A stretch of 64,000 bases of DNA from Tetmemena sp. SeJ-2015. Lineage: Eukaryota > Ciliophora > Spirotrichea > Sporadotrichida > Oxytrichidae. Where the stretch lies: the NCBI GenBank assembly GCA_027382625.1, contig JAJKFJ010022670.1, positions 62,001 to 126,000 of the forward strand, in the 5' to 3' direction. Every line of letters begins with the position of its first letter. Position 1 is the first letter of the stretch. Below are positions 47,409-59,000 of the stretch, in pieces. A program made the position numbers and the translations under genes. The notes under the pieces are model-generated. The model saw nothing but the letters and a program-made list of their open reading frames with translations, did no database searches and was not told where the DNA came from.

Positions 47409-49629
47409 ATGGGTGCCAATATAACCATATGCTGCGCTGAAAGCAAAGATCTTCCCAACTCTTTGCCCACCTCAAGAAGAGAGTCCTAAACTGAGAGCAT
47501 AGCGCATTTAAAGAAACCTTCCCAAAAGAGCAAGAACCAATCCCAAGATGACTTAGTTCACAATACTGCCGAGAAGCAAAGAGCCTTCTCAGCTTCTTTA
47601 AGACCAAAGAAGGTAAATAAGCTCAGATTTGACTAGCATCATCATGATTCTGATGCTTCGACTCAGAACCTGGAATCAAATCATAAGAATGTTCCATCCT
47701 CCACTTCAAAGTATCAGCTTACGAGTATTGGAACTTCATCCCCCACTAATGATGCAAATCACAGAGAGAAGTTGTTTCTTGAGTATAAGTTCGGAGATAA
47801 ACAAAGAAAATGCGATCTATATGATAATGAAGAGGTTGTGAACTTAGAAATCTACGAAGATTAGGCTGAAGATGAGAGTGAGAACTCACAATCCAGAAAT
47901 TACTGCAATTTGCAAAGAGACAGTTAAATGAGCAAAGAGAAACTTATTTAGCTAAGGAATCAGTAATACGATCGAGATTTGACTAAAGAGCAAAAGTAGA
48001 TATCTTAGTCCCTGAGATTAGCCAAGAGGAGTTCCCATTCAAGTCATTTTTTCAAAGTATTACATATTTTTTATTCAGTCCTGCAAACAACGAGCTACTT
48101 TAAATATAAGTCTGTTGTTATGCATTTTTCATATTTACTTGACCAAATAAGATATCAAACTGGAATAATTCTATAAGAATAGTCACCTGTAAGCAAGGAA
48201 GAGGTAGCGAACAAGTAAGTTAACTACGAAATTCCAGACGAGTATAAAAATGAAAAGGAAAGGTTTTAAAAAATTGTAAGCTAGCCTCCTTGTGTAATAT
48301 ATTTTTAGGATAAAAATTTTGTTCTTGCCCAAATAGAAGAGTATGAGAGAAGCTATTCACAATTTTATGAATGGATGCAAATCTTTAATCAAGATCATAT
48401 CAAAGTCTGGTTCAGCAAGGTAAGTCCACTTCTCATTTTAAGAATTAGCTTGGCAGGCGATTAATTAAAGGCGTTAATAAATTATCTGCCTCACCAAACT
48501 TCTAAGAATAATTAATTACTTTTATTTTCAATAGAGAGGGAGCACTTTAAACAATCAATACCCCTTTGTGAAGTGCGAGATGATTTTAATATGAAATTTA
48601 CAGTAAAAATTAAATTAATTGATTCTATTTAACAGAACTTCTGATTTGAGCGATCTGCAATTTGCCAAAAAGTAAGAGACTCTATGCATGAGCCAACAAC
48701 CAGACTTAAATGGGATGAAGGGCTTGATGAAGTCTTAGAAGTGGATAAAAGTCAAAGGCCTCACCTTCTTTGCATCTATCAGAGATCTAAAGGACCCAAA
48801 ACTAACAACATCAACTCAAAACAAGCTTAGTAAATAAAAAAATATAATAGTTAGACTGTTTTTTAATGCTCAAGTCAAAGATTTCCTAGAGAAAAAGTTC
48901 ATGTTTGAAACAACTGACATAGTGAGGTTTGAAAGATAAGAAGATAGGAAGCCAGTTAATTTCTTAACTACCAAACATTATGTTTATATCTCAGAGCTAC
49001 CTTCAGAGAATTTAAATTTATAGTTCCTAAAATAATTGAAGTTAAACTTATTGAATTGATTAAGAAAAATTGTTTAGATTAATTATATTTAGACTCTAAC
49101 ATATTGCTTTGTATCTATTTCTTCTTTATTTTCTAAAATCAAAAGAGCTGAAGAACTTAATAATTTAAGATCCATATATTAGTTAAAGAGTCTTCATTTT
49201 TAAGTCATAATTTAGGCAATCTATTGGAAATTAAATAGTCTATATTTCTTAATAGGAAAAAGAAATTAGTATCTGAAAACAGAATTATGGTTGATTTTAT
49301 TGTCTATTGATTGTAATTTCATTCTAAACATTTTGCTAATTCTTTCCTCCATTATATTAATTTTAATATTCTTTGTTGTTGTTTAGAATTCTAAGTTCTA
49401 TGTGAAGACGAGAGAAAATACTGTGAGAGGTTAGACAATCATAGGAATCAACGTAATTTAAGTTTGCGAGCCTGGAAGAGTTAAACTAACAATCTACAAT
49501 TAAACTGATATGAAACTCGCTCACATTGATATGCTAGAATTATAAATAAATATGCACTTGATGATGAAAGGCATCCCATTCAACATGAAATAAACCTAGA
49601 GTAACATTCAGGAGTTCGTAGATTAGTGA
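47409..49629 (+). CDS. START-like lipid-binding protein with N-terminal acylation motif
   Basis: ATG 47409 opens MGANITICCAESKD. Gly2 with a downstream Cys pair fits dual acylation (N-myristoyl plus palmitoyl), so membrane attachment is likely. A disordered Ser/Gln-rich region follows to about 48,060. The C-terminal half has the order seen in ciliate START-domain proteins: EYERSYSQFYEWMQIFNQDH, KVWFSK then GSTLNNQYPFVKCEM, FERSAICQKVRDSMHEPTTR with LKWDEGLDEVLEV, then FETTDIVRFERQEDRKPVNF and KHYVYISELP. A final part (49,390-49,629) contains GQTIIGINVIQVCEPG and ends at TGA 49627-49629. Lipid transfer or sensing is the family role. Introns or IESs are approximate at 48,080-48,160, 48,290, 48,420-48,520, 48,600 and 49,060-49,390. 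Confidence 0.65.
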
Positions 49630-49899
49630 GACCAATCAAATCCCTACTTTCAATTTTAGAATTAGCTAAGTAATGTTAAGAATATCTTTATTAAAAATTA
49701 ATAGAAATTTATCATAAATATTTTAAACTTAGCCTTACTTTGTGATAAGCATTTAGGATTTTAGGGCAATTTTCTTTTTTAATTAGGAATACATATATTT
49801 ATTGCTTGATTAATTGCTCTAGAATGCTCCATATTCCTTAAATTTATTTTGATAAATACTCTAAATGGATGCAAAACCTAATTAAGCTTAATTATATTT

Positions 49900-51735
49900 C
49901 TTATGAAATATGTTAATTTATTTATAGCTCCTACTTTGGCCCAATTCGGAAAGCGAGGAACCATGAATTGAAAAGCCTTGAGTAAGTTACTAATCATTTT
50001 AACTGTTACTGAACATATAATATTGTAGTCCCAATTGAAAAGCCACCTAAGCTGCGCCATTTGCAATTCCTATTCGAATAAATTTAGTTAGAGGGCACTA
50101 CCATAATCTAAAAGAGGAGTAAATCGCTACTCTAAAGACTGTTATAAAAGAGGCCTCTTAGGAGCTAAATGAAATTCCCAATAATATAAGGGCTGAAATG
50201 ATCAAGGACATAAAAACAACATGCTTTATGCATAATCAAGTCAATGTATATATTTTTAGTCATTTTAGATCCCAGTGTTGCTCAAGCCACCATGAATGCC
50301 TATATATTAGCAGAGGGGACAATCATTCAGCTTCAAAATGAGCAAGATGTGGTTTTAATCCAGCATCTTAAAAATAAATTCAACCTTTTCTAAGGAGTAA
50401 ATTCTGGCTAGGGCTCTTCCTTCAGTAGGGAACAATAAAATCTAATTCGCGAAGCTCCTCTTTCTCCATTGCCAATTCATAAAAATAGAAAACGAAGCTA
50501 AAAAAGGCCCAATGCACTTGCAGAAAATCAGGATGACGCTCTCATCTAAAGTTTATATTTGATAACAGACTATGATTTCTCAGATAGTGTGGGCACTTAA
50601 CCCTAAGCTAGATGCCGAAATCTATAGAGAAGTTTAAATAAGTGAAGTCATTTCAAGAGGCTATAAGCATTTTAGAGCAAGAATAAAAGATAAAAGTGAT
50701 CTCTGAGGGATAGAGCTTTGGCAACTATTATCCTATCACTGGAAATAACTGGTAGAGGGCCTATTTATATGCTGAATCTGCTGAAGTCAAGCTTCTTGAG
50801 ATAAACATGCAAAGGCTTGCTTAATTAATTGAAGCTTAAAATGACAATCTAACCCATAAGCTGCTGGTTGGCTTTTTAAAAGAGCACTTGCTAGGGTTTG
50901 AGAAGATTTCCAGACTCAAAAGAGATAGACTTGCGCGTGGTTTCAAAGAAAGAACAATTCCTCCTGGAAGTATTTTAGTGGAGGAGGGAAAGTTACAAAC
51001 CAATGCTTTCATTATAAGCGAGGGGACTTGTCTTATAACTTCTAAGAAAAATCCTCTTATGTCTTAAATTGACCTAGATGGAAAGGTTAAACTTATAAAG
51101 CAGAATATAATGTCTAAGAAAGGATATATGTCCCAAACACTTAACACCTTCAAAATTGGCACTCTGTCTGTAGGCTAATGGATAGCTCAAGACATAGCTA
51201 TACCAAGTAACTCCCCAGTTCTAAATATCTTGGGTAAGGAACATGAGAACCCTTAGATATTTCCTTATAGTGTAGTAGCGCAAACTTTCGTTAAGATTTT
51301 TGAAATCTCCATGAATGATATGAAATTGAAATTACCAAGAGACTTTCTGTAAAATATAGAAGCAACCTTTCAAGAGAGGCGAAACTGGACTATGATAAGA
51401 ATGATGGATATCTAAAAGGCATCTTAGCAAATTTATAGTAGTAATTCGAGCACAGGTGCCTATAATGAAGCCATCATAAATGTTTAAAAACTTCATCAAA
51501 ATGCGACTTAATTTGCTCAAAATAACTTTGGTAACAAATTCCTTATGGTTCATAAGGTTTTATTTTTCAATTTAAATAGATTTAAGTTCAAAATCATATT
51601 GACCCTCCAATCGGAAATAAAATACAAGATATAGGATAAGTAAAAGCGCGGAAAATGATGGAGAGCTACAACTTAAGGAAGAGAAATGCTGCCTTAGATA
51701 AAAGTGTTGTTGATGTTAAGTCCTAAACTTACTGA
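49900..51735 (+). CDS. Cyclic-nucleotide-binding-domain protein with C-linker-like segment
   Basis: An upstream segment (50,080-50,245) reads LNEIPNNIRAEMIKDI, resembling the C-linker that precedes cNMP-binding domains in CNG/HCN/EAG-type channels. It is followed by QATMNAYILAEGTIIQLQNE, the first strands of a cNMP domain. After a Ser/Asn-rich insertion the frame (50,600-51,555) contains VISEGQSFGNYYPITGNN, which aligns with the phosphate-binding-cassette region, and a second domain-like unit with GSILVEEGKLQTNAFIISEG. After a short intron (about 51,556-51,580) the end is at TGA 51733-51735. No channel helices are visible upstream in the window, so this is either a soluble protein or the C-terminal part of a channel whose N-terminus is elsewhere. 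The first exons at 49,900-50,080 are uncertain. Confidence 0.65.
49978..50044. other. Probable IES, 67 bp, 12-bp pointer AATTGAAAAGCC
   Basis: The 12-bp repeat AATTGAAAAGCC lies at 49966-49977 and 50033-50044. Removing 67 bp joins RKARNHELKS to HLSCAICNSY in one frame. That frame differs from the downstream C-linker frame, so a further junction must exist before 50,100. The long exact repeat favours an IES over an intron. Confidence 0.55.
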
Positions 51736-52039
51736 AAATATTTTTTAACTTATAAATTTAAAGCTATCATAATTTATGTGAAATCAAAAGATTAATGGTT
51801 AATAAATTAAATATTTTCAAGTTTTTCATTCAACTTTTACATGCTTACAAATAACATAAATCTAAATGAAGTTTTAGCTATTTAAAACTTTAAAAAACTA
51901 TAAATTTTTTTACTTTTCTAGTTGAACTTCCCTCCTCTATCTTTTTTTTAGGGGAGAACTTTTAATTTAATAACCTTTAAAATTGGTATTTAAAGACCAA
52001 ATACATCTTTATTTTAAAATAATTTTGAGTTTAAGAAGT
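51736..52039. other. AT-rich intergenic spacer
   Basis: About 300 bp between the cNMP-protein stop and the next plus-strand coding segment. It is very A/T-rich. No coding, RNA or repeat signal is seen. Confidence 0.55.
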
Positions 52040-52391
52040 GAAAAGGACAATTGAATTTGATGTAAGCAAGGTTCGTTTTGATTAAAAATTATTTAGTATA
52101 ATTATTAATTATAATATTTTTTAGTTTTGAAGTAAGTGTAAACAAAGGCAGAAGTCAAACTCCCTCATTAGCAAAAGTGAGGAACATGAAAGTAAAGGAC
52201 TATGCTGACAATTTCAGCATTTTCAATTAGCCAAACCTCGCTAACATGCCTGTCGTCGCAATAGCTCCTCGAGGATAGTCAAAACTAGAAAGAATGCTCC
52301 AAGCTAATCAATAAAATTATTAAAGTACCGAAAAAGAAAGAGTCATTCATTCTGTCCATTCATCGCCATAGAGAATTAAAATTATTCATCT

Positions 52392-52424
<33 letters not shown>

Positions 52425-54010
52425 TATAAACTCAGAAGATTTTATATTTCACTAATTTAAAGTTTCCCTTTTCCATGAGCTATTTAACAACCCTTTATGA
52501 TTTCTTTCTCATAATTATTTCATAACATTTACAAAAACTTTCAAATTTATCATATGATAAAGACTGTTTAGTATTTCTAGTAAATTGCTCGAATTCTTTC
52601 TTTAACCAGCTATTTGTTAAAATAAATTAATCAATGATTAATAAGTTATTAAAATCTTTTTAAGTAAAGTAAAGTAAAGTAAAATTTAGGGAATATAAAT
52701 AATAATCAATTTCTAAACCAGCACTTATTACAGTCTAGTTAAGAAACCGAAATTACTATCCTATGTAAGTTTGCGATATATTAAATTTTTGGTAGGGATA
52801 TTTCATTTCAAGTGTGTAACCACTAGCATTAAAACTTCCTACCTTTGCTGGGACCTTTTCCTTTTCATCCTTATGCTTCCAATTAAATGCTTAATAATTT
52901 TATCTAATTTTAATAAATTATAAAAATATGTGTCTTTTGAATTTATAGAAATATAAAATAGAATACTGTTTGCAGATAAGCCACCTAATTAGCCTATTCT
53001 CTTCGTCGATGGAAGTAACAGCATCAAAACTTTTTAAGGGGATTAGAAAAGTCCTACACTAGATCGCACGGGTTTCCTTCCCTTAAAAGGCTCACCAATA
53101 AAATCTAGTTTATAAAGCAGTCAAAAACATTTCTAAAAACTCTTAGCAGTTGAATGCAAAAGCGATTCTATTCAATAGAACTAAAGGCCTCTCACTTCTA
53201 CTGCCAATGCTCCTAATCACAATACCTAGAGCACAATCTAAGATAGCCAGGTTATTTAATTCTTTGCTTTCAATTTCAAGAAATTTTAATTATTAAGAGT
53301 AACTACGAAGCAAATTTTCCCCTTAAGACTGCTTTGAACTTTATGAAGCAAGAGTCCTTCAAGAGAAGTCATTTGAATTTAGGGTATCACAATAAGAACT
53401 TATCCCAAGGGACTACAGATTACGATACAAACTACAACATAAAGCATAGTAACTACAATAGGAGAACCAAGTCAACTATTAAAGGAGATTATTTTAGTGA
53501 GCATTTATTTATAGGAGCTGGCTTGAATTTAACCACCACAAACAGTCTTAATAGTTCAGTAATGAGAATGAATTCTGGACAGGCAACTTTGCAAATACCA
53601 GATGAGTCCTCGCAATAGAAAATGCTGGAGCCTAAGCAAGATCATCGCAAGGTTTATCTCAACAGCTCTTACACTCTCAAATCAGTCGAAAACAGACAGG
53701 CAAAGCGAATTAAATTAAATTTCACATTGCATTAATTTTTCGATATTTCATGCCAATTTTCAGGATCAAAGAACAAGACAAAAAGATAATGAGGGAAAAT
53801 ATAAGAACAAAATATTTAGAAGGAGATTCAAGCTATAGAGATCAAAATATTAAATTAAAGTATCTTAGAATGGAATCACCAAACGAACAGCCAATCTAAG
53901 TAATTTTTATTGCTTTTAATTAAAGTATCAGGCAGAAACTATGCACTTAAATAAGAAAAATGATTCATTTGATAACAAGGCTCTTGAAATTTCAGATAAT
54001 TTCTAAAGTT
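52040..54010 (+). CDS. Ser/Asn/Gln-rich protein, unrecognised
   Basis: A first piece around 52,055-52,390 (after an intron ending in TTTTAG near 52,122) reads NKGRSQTPSLAKVRNMKVKD and SKLERMLQANQQNY. A 580-bp non-coding gap with an AT repeat and the 109-bp dispersed repeat follows. Coding resumes at 52,972 (KPPNQPILFVDGSNSIKTFQ) and continues to 53,730 (NFMKQESFKRSHLNLGYHNK; GDYFSEHLFIGAGLNLTTTN). Further pieces lie at 53,763-53,900 and 53,935-54,010. Composition is low-complexity with many UAA/UAG Gln. The start is not fixed. Joining the parts across the gap relies on strand and similar composition. Confidence 0.5.
52392..52417. repeat. (TA)n dinucleotide tract
   Basis: About 13 uninterrupted TA units at the left edge of the AT-rich gap between two coding pieces of the Ser/Asn-rich gene. 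Confidence 0.95.
52661..52769 (+). repeat. 109-bp dispersed repeat, copy 2
   Basis: Same orientation as copy 1 (40,331-40,439), with the same tandem AAGTA prefix and nearly identical core from TAATAATCAATTTC to CTATGTAA. It lies in the gap between two coding pieces of a gene, the expected position of an IES. Pointers for this gap were not identified. Confidence 0.85.
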
Positions 54011-54425
54011 AAAAATATTTTAATTTGCTCTAAAAATATGAGTAATATAATTTTTAGTAATAAAGAGATCTAGGAAATATTTACAATCAATAAATTCATA
54101 TTCTTAATTTCTAGATAGCAATTAAATCTTCAGAATCAATCACAGTTTACTAATAGGCTTCTTTTGAGCTTTTTATCTTCCTTTTAAAATGAGTGTTCAT
54201 TTATTTATCTCTTTCACTTAAGCATTTAATCTGCATTCTTAATAAATAACATATTATGAGAACTGCATCTACTTAATTTCATTAGCTCTCAGTCTGGGCC
54301 AGAAATTTTGGATTTTTATGAGTAATTAATTCCTCGTCTCAAATATTTCCTCATTAACCTTCCTAATTGAATCTTGAATGCTCTGCTCTATACTTAAAAC
54401 TAAACTAAATTAACTTAGAGGGGGT
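54011..54425. other. AT-rich gap
   Basis: About 400 bp without a supported frame. It is T/A-rich with no recognisable repeats. It separates the Ser/Asn-rich gene from a short plus-strand coding segment. Confidence 0.45.
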
Positions 54426-54429
54426 TGAG

Positions 54430-54785
54430 ATTAAACCTATGGCAACTAGTATTGTGTTTTTATGAGATTAGAAATCTTAGCGCTCGCCAAGGAGGAGGAC
54501 TGGCTTAATTTCAGTTTCTTAAGAGCCCTTGCGGACATAATATACTCTGGATATATTGAACTTAGGTCTCTTAGCTCAAAGCAATCTTACTAAGAATTAA
54601 AGTAGCTACTGCTTTGAGGATTATTCTAGTCAAATAAATTTAGAAAAAGAAGGAAGAGAATGAGATATAATATATGGGAAATTAAAAATGAAGTTTATGA
54701 TTACCCTACATAGAACTACACAAAAGCTAGATTATTCTTGGTTCTTATCCCCTAAGTCCTTTTAAAAATTTTAAGTAACCTGATT
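54430..54785 (+). CDS. Short coding segment, unrecognised
   Basis: One plus-strand frame gives a protein-like sequence: MRLEILALAKEEDWLNFSFL, then a segment with IIYSGYIELRSLSSKQSYQE. After a TGA at about 54,617 the same frame continues with a basic segment (NKFRKRRKRMRYNIWEIKNE) and a hydrophobic end (ARLFLVLIPQVLLKI). The in-frame TGA may mark an IES, intron or a true end. The minus strand is also open over 54,630-54,780, so the strand assignment of that part is uncertain. No family is recognised. Confidence 0.4.
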
Positions 54786-55923
54786 TGATAAAGGCGTTGG
54801 ATAGGCTCTAAGAGTCTACTAGTTATTTTGAGCCTTATTGTTTTTATTATCTAATTATTGATCTGCTAGCATTTTTTCAATAACTGATTGGTTATTCTTC
54901 AAATACGAATGAGGTATCCTCAAATAGTTCTCCCTATATTTTATCAAAGCCTCGTCATCTTCAGCTTCGAACCCAAACAGTACAAGTTTCAAAAGCTATT
55001 TCTTTGAAACTGGGATGAAAAGACCTTTGAGAAAGCTATCTCTTGACTTCCTCAGTTTCTTTTCAAACTTCTTTAACAGTAAATTATTTTCGATTTTGTA
55101 GGCATCCACTAACTCTAATCTCTCTAGGGTTATAGCTGAGGTACCTGTTCCAATTTCTAAATTAGTGCCTATACTTGTGTCTAATAGTGCCTTTTAGCAT
55201 CTTTGCCATTTTACATTTCCTTTTTCGATTCGCTTGTCCATAAAGCATTATAAAAATATTTATCTTGTTAAGAACTGTCTGATGAGTTTCGAAAGCTAGG
55301 TATGAACTAAATCTCTGAATGTTATGAGCGAGCTCGACTCTTTTCTTATTGAAGATGCTTTCTTACTGCACATGCTGGTATAGTTGATTTTGCAACTCCC
55401 TCCTTTGAACCAAATGATCATTGATTGAAAATACCATTTGGATCAGCTCTCTATCTAGAGACTCTTACTTCTCCTCTATTATCTCTTCGATCGATAAGAT
55501 CAACTCTCCTAACTCTTCAGGATAATTTTGACTGTCCAGTTTATCTATGAAATCCATAAGTCTCTATTTTAAATCAAGAATCTTGCGTGTGTTTCGCTCT
55601 ATTTATTCTCCTTGAAATTCTTAAATAGAGTCTGAGAGAGACTTCATTAAGGCCAGATTTTTATCATAACTCATTCTCACTTGATCATCTTTGAACTCAT
55701 CTAGCATCCCAGGTAACTGCAGAATGGAGTTCTAGTCTGTTAATAGCTGCTGATACACTTGTTTATTGCTTAAGTTCTTAGTTTTATGTGTGGACTGCTT
55801 TTTACTTTTATGTATGGCAACTCCTCCTCTCACTTTTTATTCTTCCTCACTTTCGAAGAATAGTGACACCAAAAATTGCTTAGCGTTAGTTACACTCTCC
55901 TCTTTATAACTCGCTTCAGACAT
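54786..55923 (-). CDS. Coiled-coil protein (about 370 aa)
   Basis: ATG at 55923 opens MSEASYKEESVTNAKQFLVS. The minus frame is open for more than 250 codons with heptad-like regions (ELGELILSIEEIIEEKQESL; RRELQNQLYQHVQQESIFNK). A change of frame near 55,190 leads into LEIGTGTSAITLERLELVDA, KKFEKKLRKSRDSFLKGLFI and HSYLKNNQSVIEKMLADQQL. The end is uncertain: the frame stays open to TGA at 54630-54632 but there overlaps a plus-strand coding segment, so the true end probably lies near 54,790. Mostly helical; a structural role is plausible but not shown. Confidence 0.6.
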
Positions 55924-56080
55924 TTTGAAATTTAAATTCTAAATTAGCTTATCACATTATTCCAAAATCCCTTTTCTTCGTTGAAATATAGCTCTCATTT
56001 TGGAGAGAAAAAAGTGATTTCTAAATCAAAAGCAAACTTTTTTCATTACGAACTATTAATAAATATTTCACAAAGTAAAA

Positions 56081-59000
56081 ATGTCAGAAGGCAAAACTCT
56101 CTTGAGTCAAGACCAGTCTGAGTCAGCAGAAGAGTTCAGCTACCCTTTCAATCTGAACAAGAAATAGAAAGATCCCTTCTAGCTAGATGAGAAGGGAGCT
56201 TTTTCAAAGTTATTTGAATACACAAACGAGAATGAAGGAAGCAGCAGTGATTTTGAAGAGGACAACTGCGAGATTAATGATCCCAAGTAAGATTCAAAGG
56301 CATGAACAAATCTCATAAGATTTTATTGCTCTCATTTCTAATTAATGTACTTGTTAGTGGGATAAAAATATTTTAAGCTATGTGCGTGATTATAATTGAC
56401 ACTTATTTTAGGGGTGAGTTTTCTCAGTACTCTCTTTTCCGCAAGCCTATTGACGATTTGGTGGATAACTCGAGCTCAACTAAGCGGCTGAGAATAAATG
56501 CAGAGCTGCAATTCTCCTCATAATAAATAGAGCATCATAATTCAAAAGAGTAACAGTAGCAATAATTACTTTCGAATCATGAGATACAGTTCCATGGACA
56601 TAAAATATATTTTTTTACTTTTAGTTATTTGATAACCTGCAACATTAAAATAATGAACTTTAAATGATATAAAACACGGTGCCTTCATAACACCAATTTA
56701 TTAGTCAGCAAAATATACACTTTATGTCAATTAATGCAATTAAAATAATTTATGCATTAAATTTAAGCATATAATAGCGTAAATCCTTAATCTTGTGACC
56801 TTCCAAATATTTGACCTTTATGAATTTCATTTTTTAAATAAATATGAGGGTTCTATAAATCAAAAATCTAAGAAATAAGAGTTAGCCGCTGCTAAAATGA
56901 ATTTTTTTTGGGATAAATTCCTATTATGAACCAAGTAAAAAACACATTTAATAATCGTAATATTCTTTAACTTTTATACTTTACCTCTATATATATAATT
57001 TCATTTGTTATTTGTCAGCAACTTTAAAAATAAAAAGGGAATGGCGGCGCAGATAATACAACATTGAGCTACACACATTTATATGCAGCTTAAGGCCCTT
57101 ATTCGAAATATAAAATTGGGGACATCGGTAGGAATAAGACTTAAGAAAATCAGCACCACCATTATATATTATAGTATACCAATTCAGTCTGATTCAAGAG
57201 AGTGGTGTTGACAATTTCAAAAGAGAATCCACATAGGAAGAGGCCTACTAAAAGTAATTCACTGATGGCAAATAAGACGATGTGAACATGCCTGAGTTTA
57301 CAAGCCCCGGCTGATGGCTCTTTTCAATCACCCGACAATAAACTGAGTAAGTGGGCTGAAAAACATTTATCACCATATCTAACTAAGATATTGAGTTAGA
57401 GATTATTTATCAAATAACTCAATATTTTATTCAATAGATCTTTAATATTTCTTTTTAACAAACTTTTATTAGGCAGCAATACGCCCACTCTCAGCGAGTT
57501 GAATAGTTCCGTCCTTCCTCAGCCAAACCTTTTTAGAGGAGCTTCCAAAGGATAAGGATTACTGAGTAAGTTTAATTTAACTCAGGATTTCTTTTCTTAT
57601 AATTACTCTCCAAATGTTATTGTTTTACTTCCTATTGAAGGATTCTTGTCTTTGTTTCTCAATCTTTTGATTTTAGAATTCAAATAAAAATACACTTTAG
57701 AATTAATCTACTCGATTTTTATCTTTTAAACAAATGAAAAATCTGCATTAATCTTATATTTTTATGTTATCTAAATAACCAACTCAAAAATGAAAATTAC
57801 TGGCTTTTTCAGAATAATATATAGCCTAATTTGTCAAATCTTTTTGAAATGCATTAAGTTGAGGAAGCAAAACTGAGATTTATTTAAATCTAAAAAAAGT
57901 AAATCAATATAATTTTACAATTACAAACACTATTGTTTAAATTCAGATCACACGAAGGTGATACAGGTTTGAAAGGATTAATATATTTATAATAATTTGA
58001 TTAAGCCTACTAATAGGAGGTCCTAATCCTTAGATGGACTCAAACGAAGCCGTCCTCGAAGCAATAGCCCTACAAGTGCATTAGGGACTGGACCAAGAAT
58101 CAGATAGCGTATATTTGTGTTTCCTTAAATAGCGGGAGTTATTTATTCTCATGCTCCAACAACGATCAAACTTAATTAATTATCAATTAAAGAAATTATC
58201 ATCCAAGTTTATGGCTTGTTATAAATTAGAATATGAGTGATCACACAGGTGGCATAGTGAGTAACTAACTCCGATTTCTGGGGAGCTACAGTGATAGTGA
58301 GCATTCTCATCCCCTCACAGAGAACAGTGCTAACAAAGAATCATCTAGGTTTGGCCTCATCAGCGACTCTTACGATGCAGCCTTCGCCAATCCATCATAC
58401 TACAAACTAGACTATTTAAAAGAAGTTTATATTATCTGAGAGACCAGAAGCAGCAATAGAAGTAGGATGGGATATCACCAACTAAGCAGCAACGCTAAGA
58501 TCTACAAGAAAATGCTCATATTCATTTAAAACTTTTAAACTGCTCAAATCTAATAAAAGTTAGCCAGTTCCATGACATTCTAGCCAGTTTACAAAATTTT
58601 AAATTCAAATAAAGTTCATTTTTCAGTTATAAATTCAAGCTTTGGTTTTTTTGAAATATATAGTTGAAGAGCAGAAAAGAGATAACTAGGAAGTGAGCTT
58701 CATCAAGAATTTTAATTTTTTCCCATTTATGAATTCTCTGTTCTCTCCCACATCTAGCTCTCACAGCTATTAGAACACAACTCCAATCACTGCTGATTTT
58801 AAAAACTTGGGGAATAAAAATATTTCTCCTACAAAGTTTAAATGCTCATCTACAATTTAATTGCTTTTGAAAGTAGCAACAAGATTTCTAGAAACTCATG
58901 CAATTTACTAATACTGGATTAGTTAAAGATACTACTTCACAAGAACCACACTCACTACACTTTATGAGGAATTGTTTATTTATAACTTCCATTAATTATG

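Noticed and set aside
47377..47607. Minus-strand open frame at 47.4-47.6 kb
   Set aside because: It is opposite the N-terminus of the START-like gene, whose plus-strand frame is open for more than 600 bp and begins with a sensible acylation motif.
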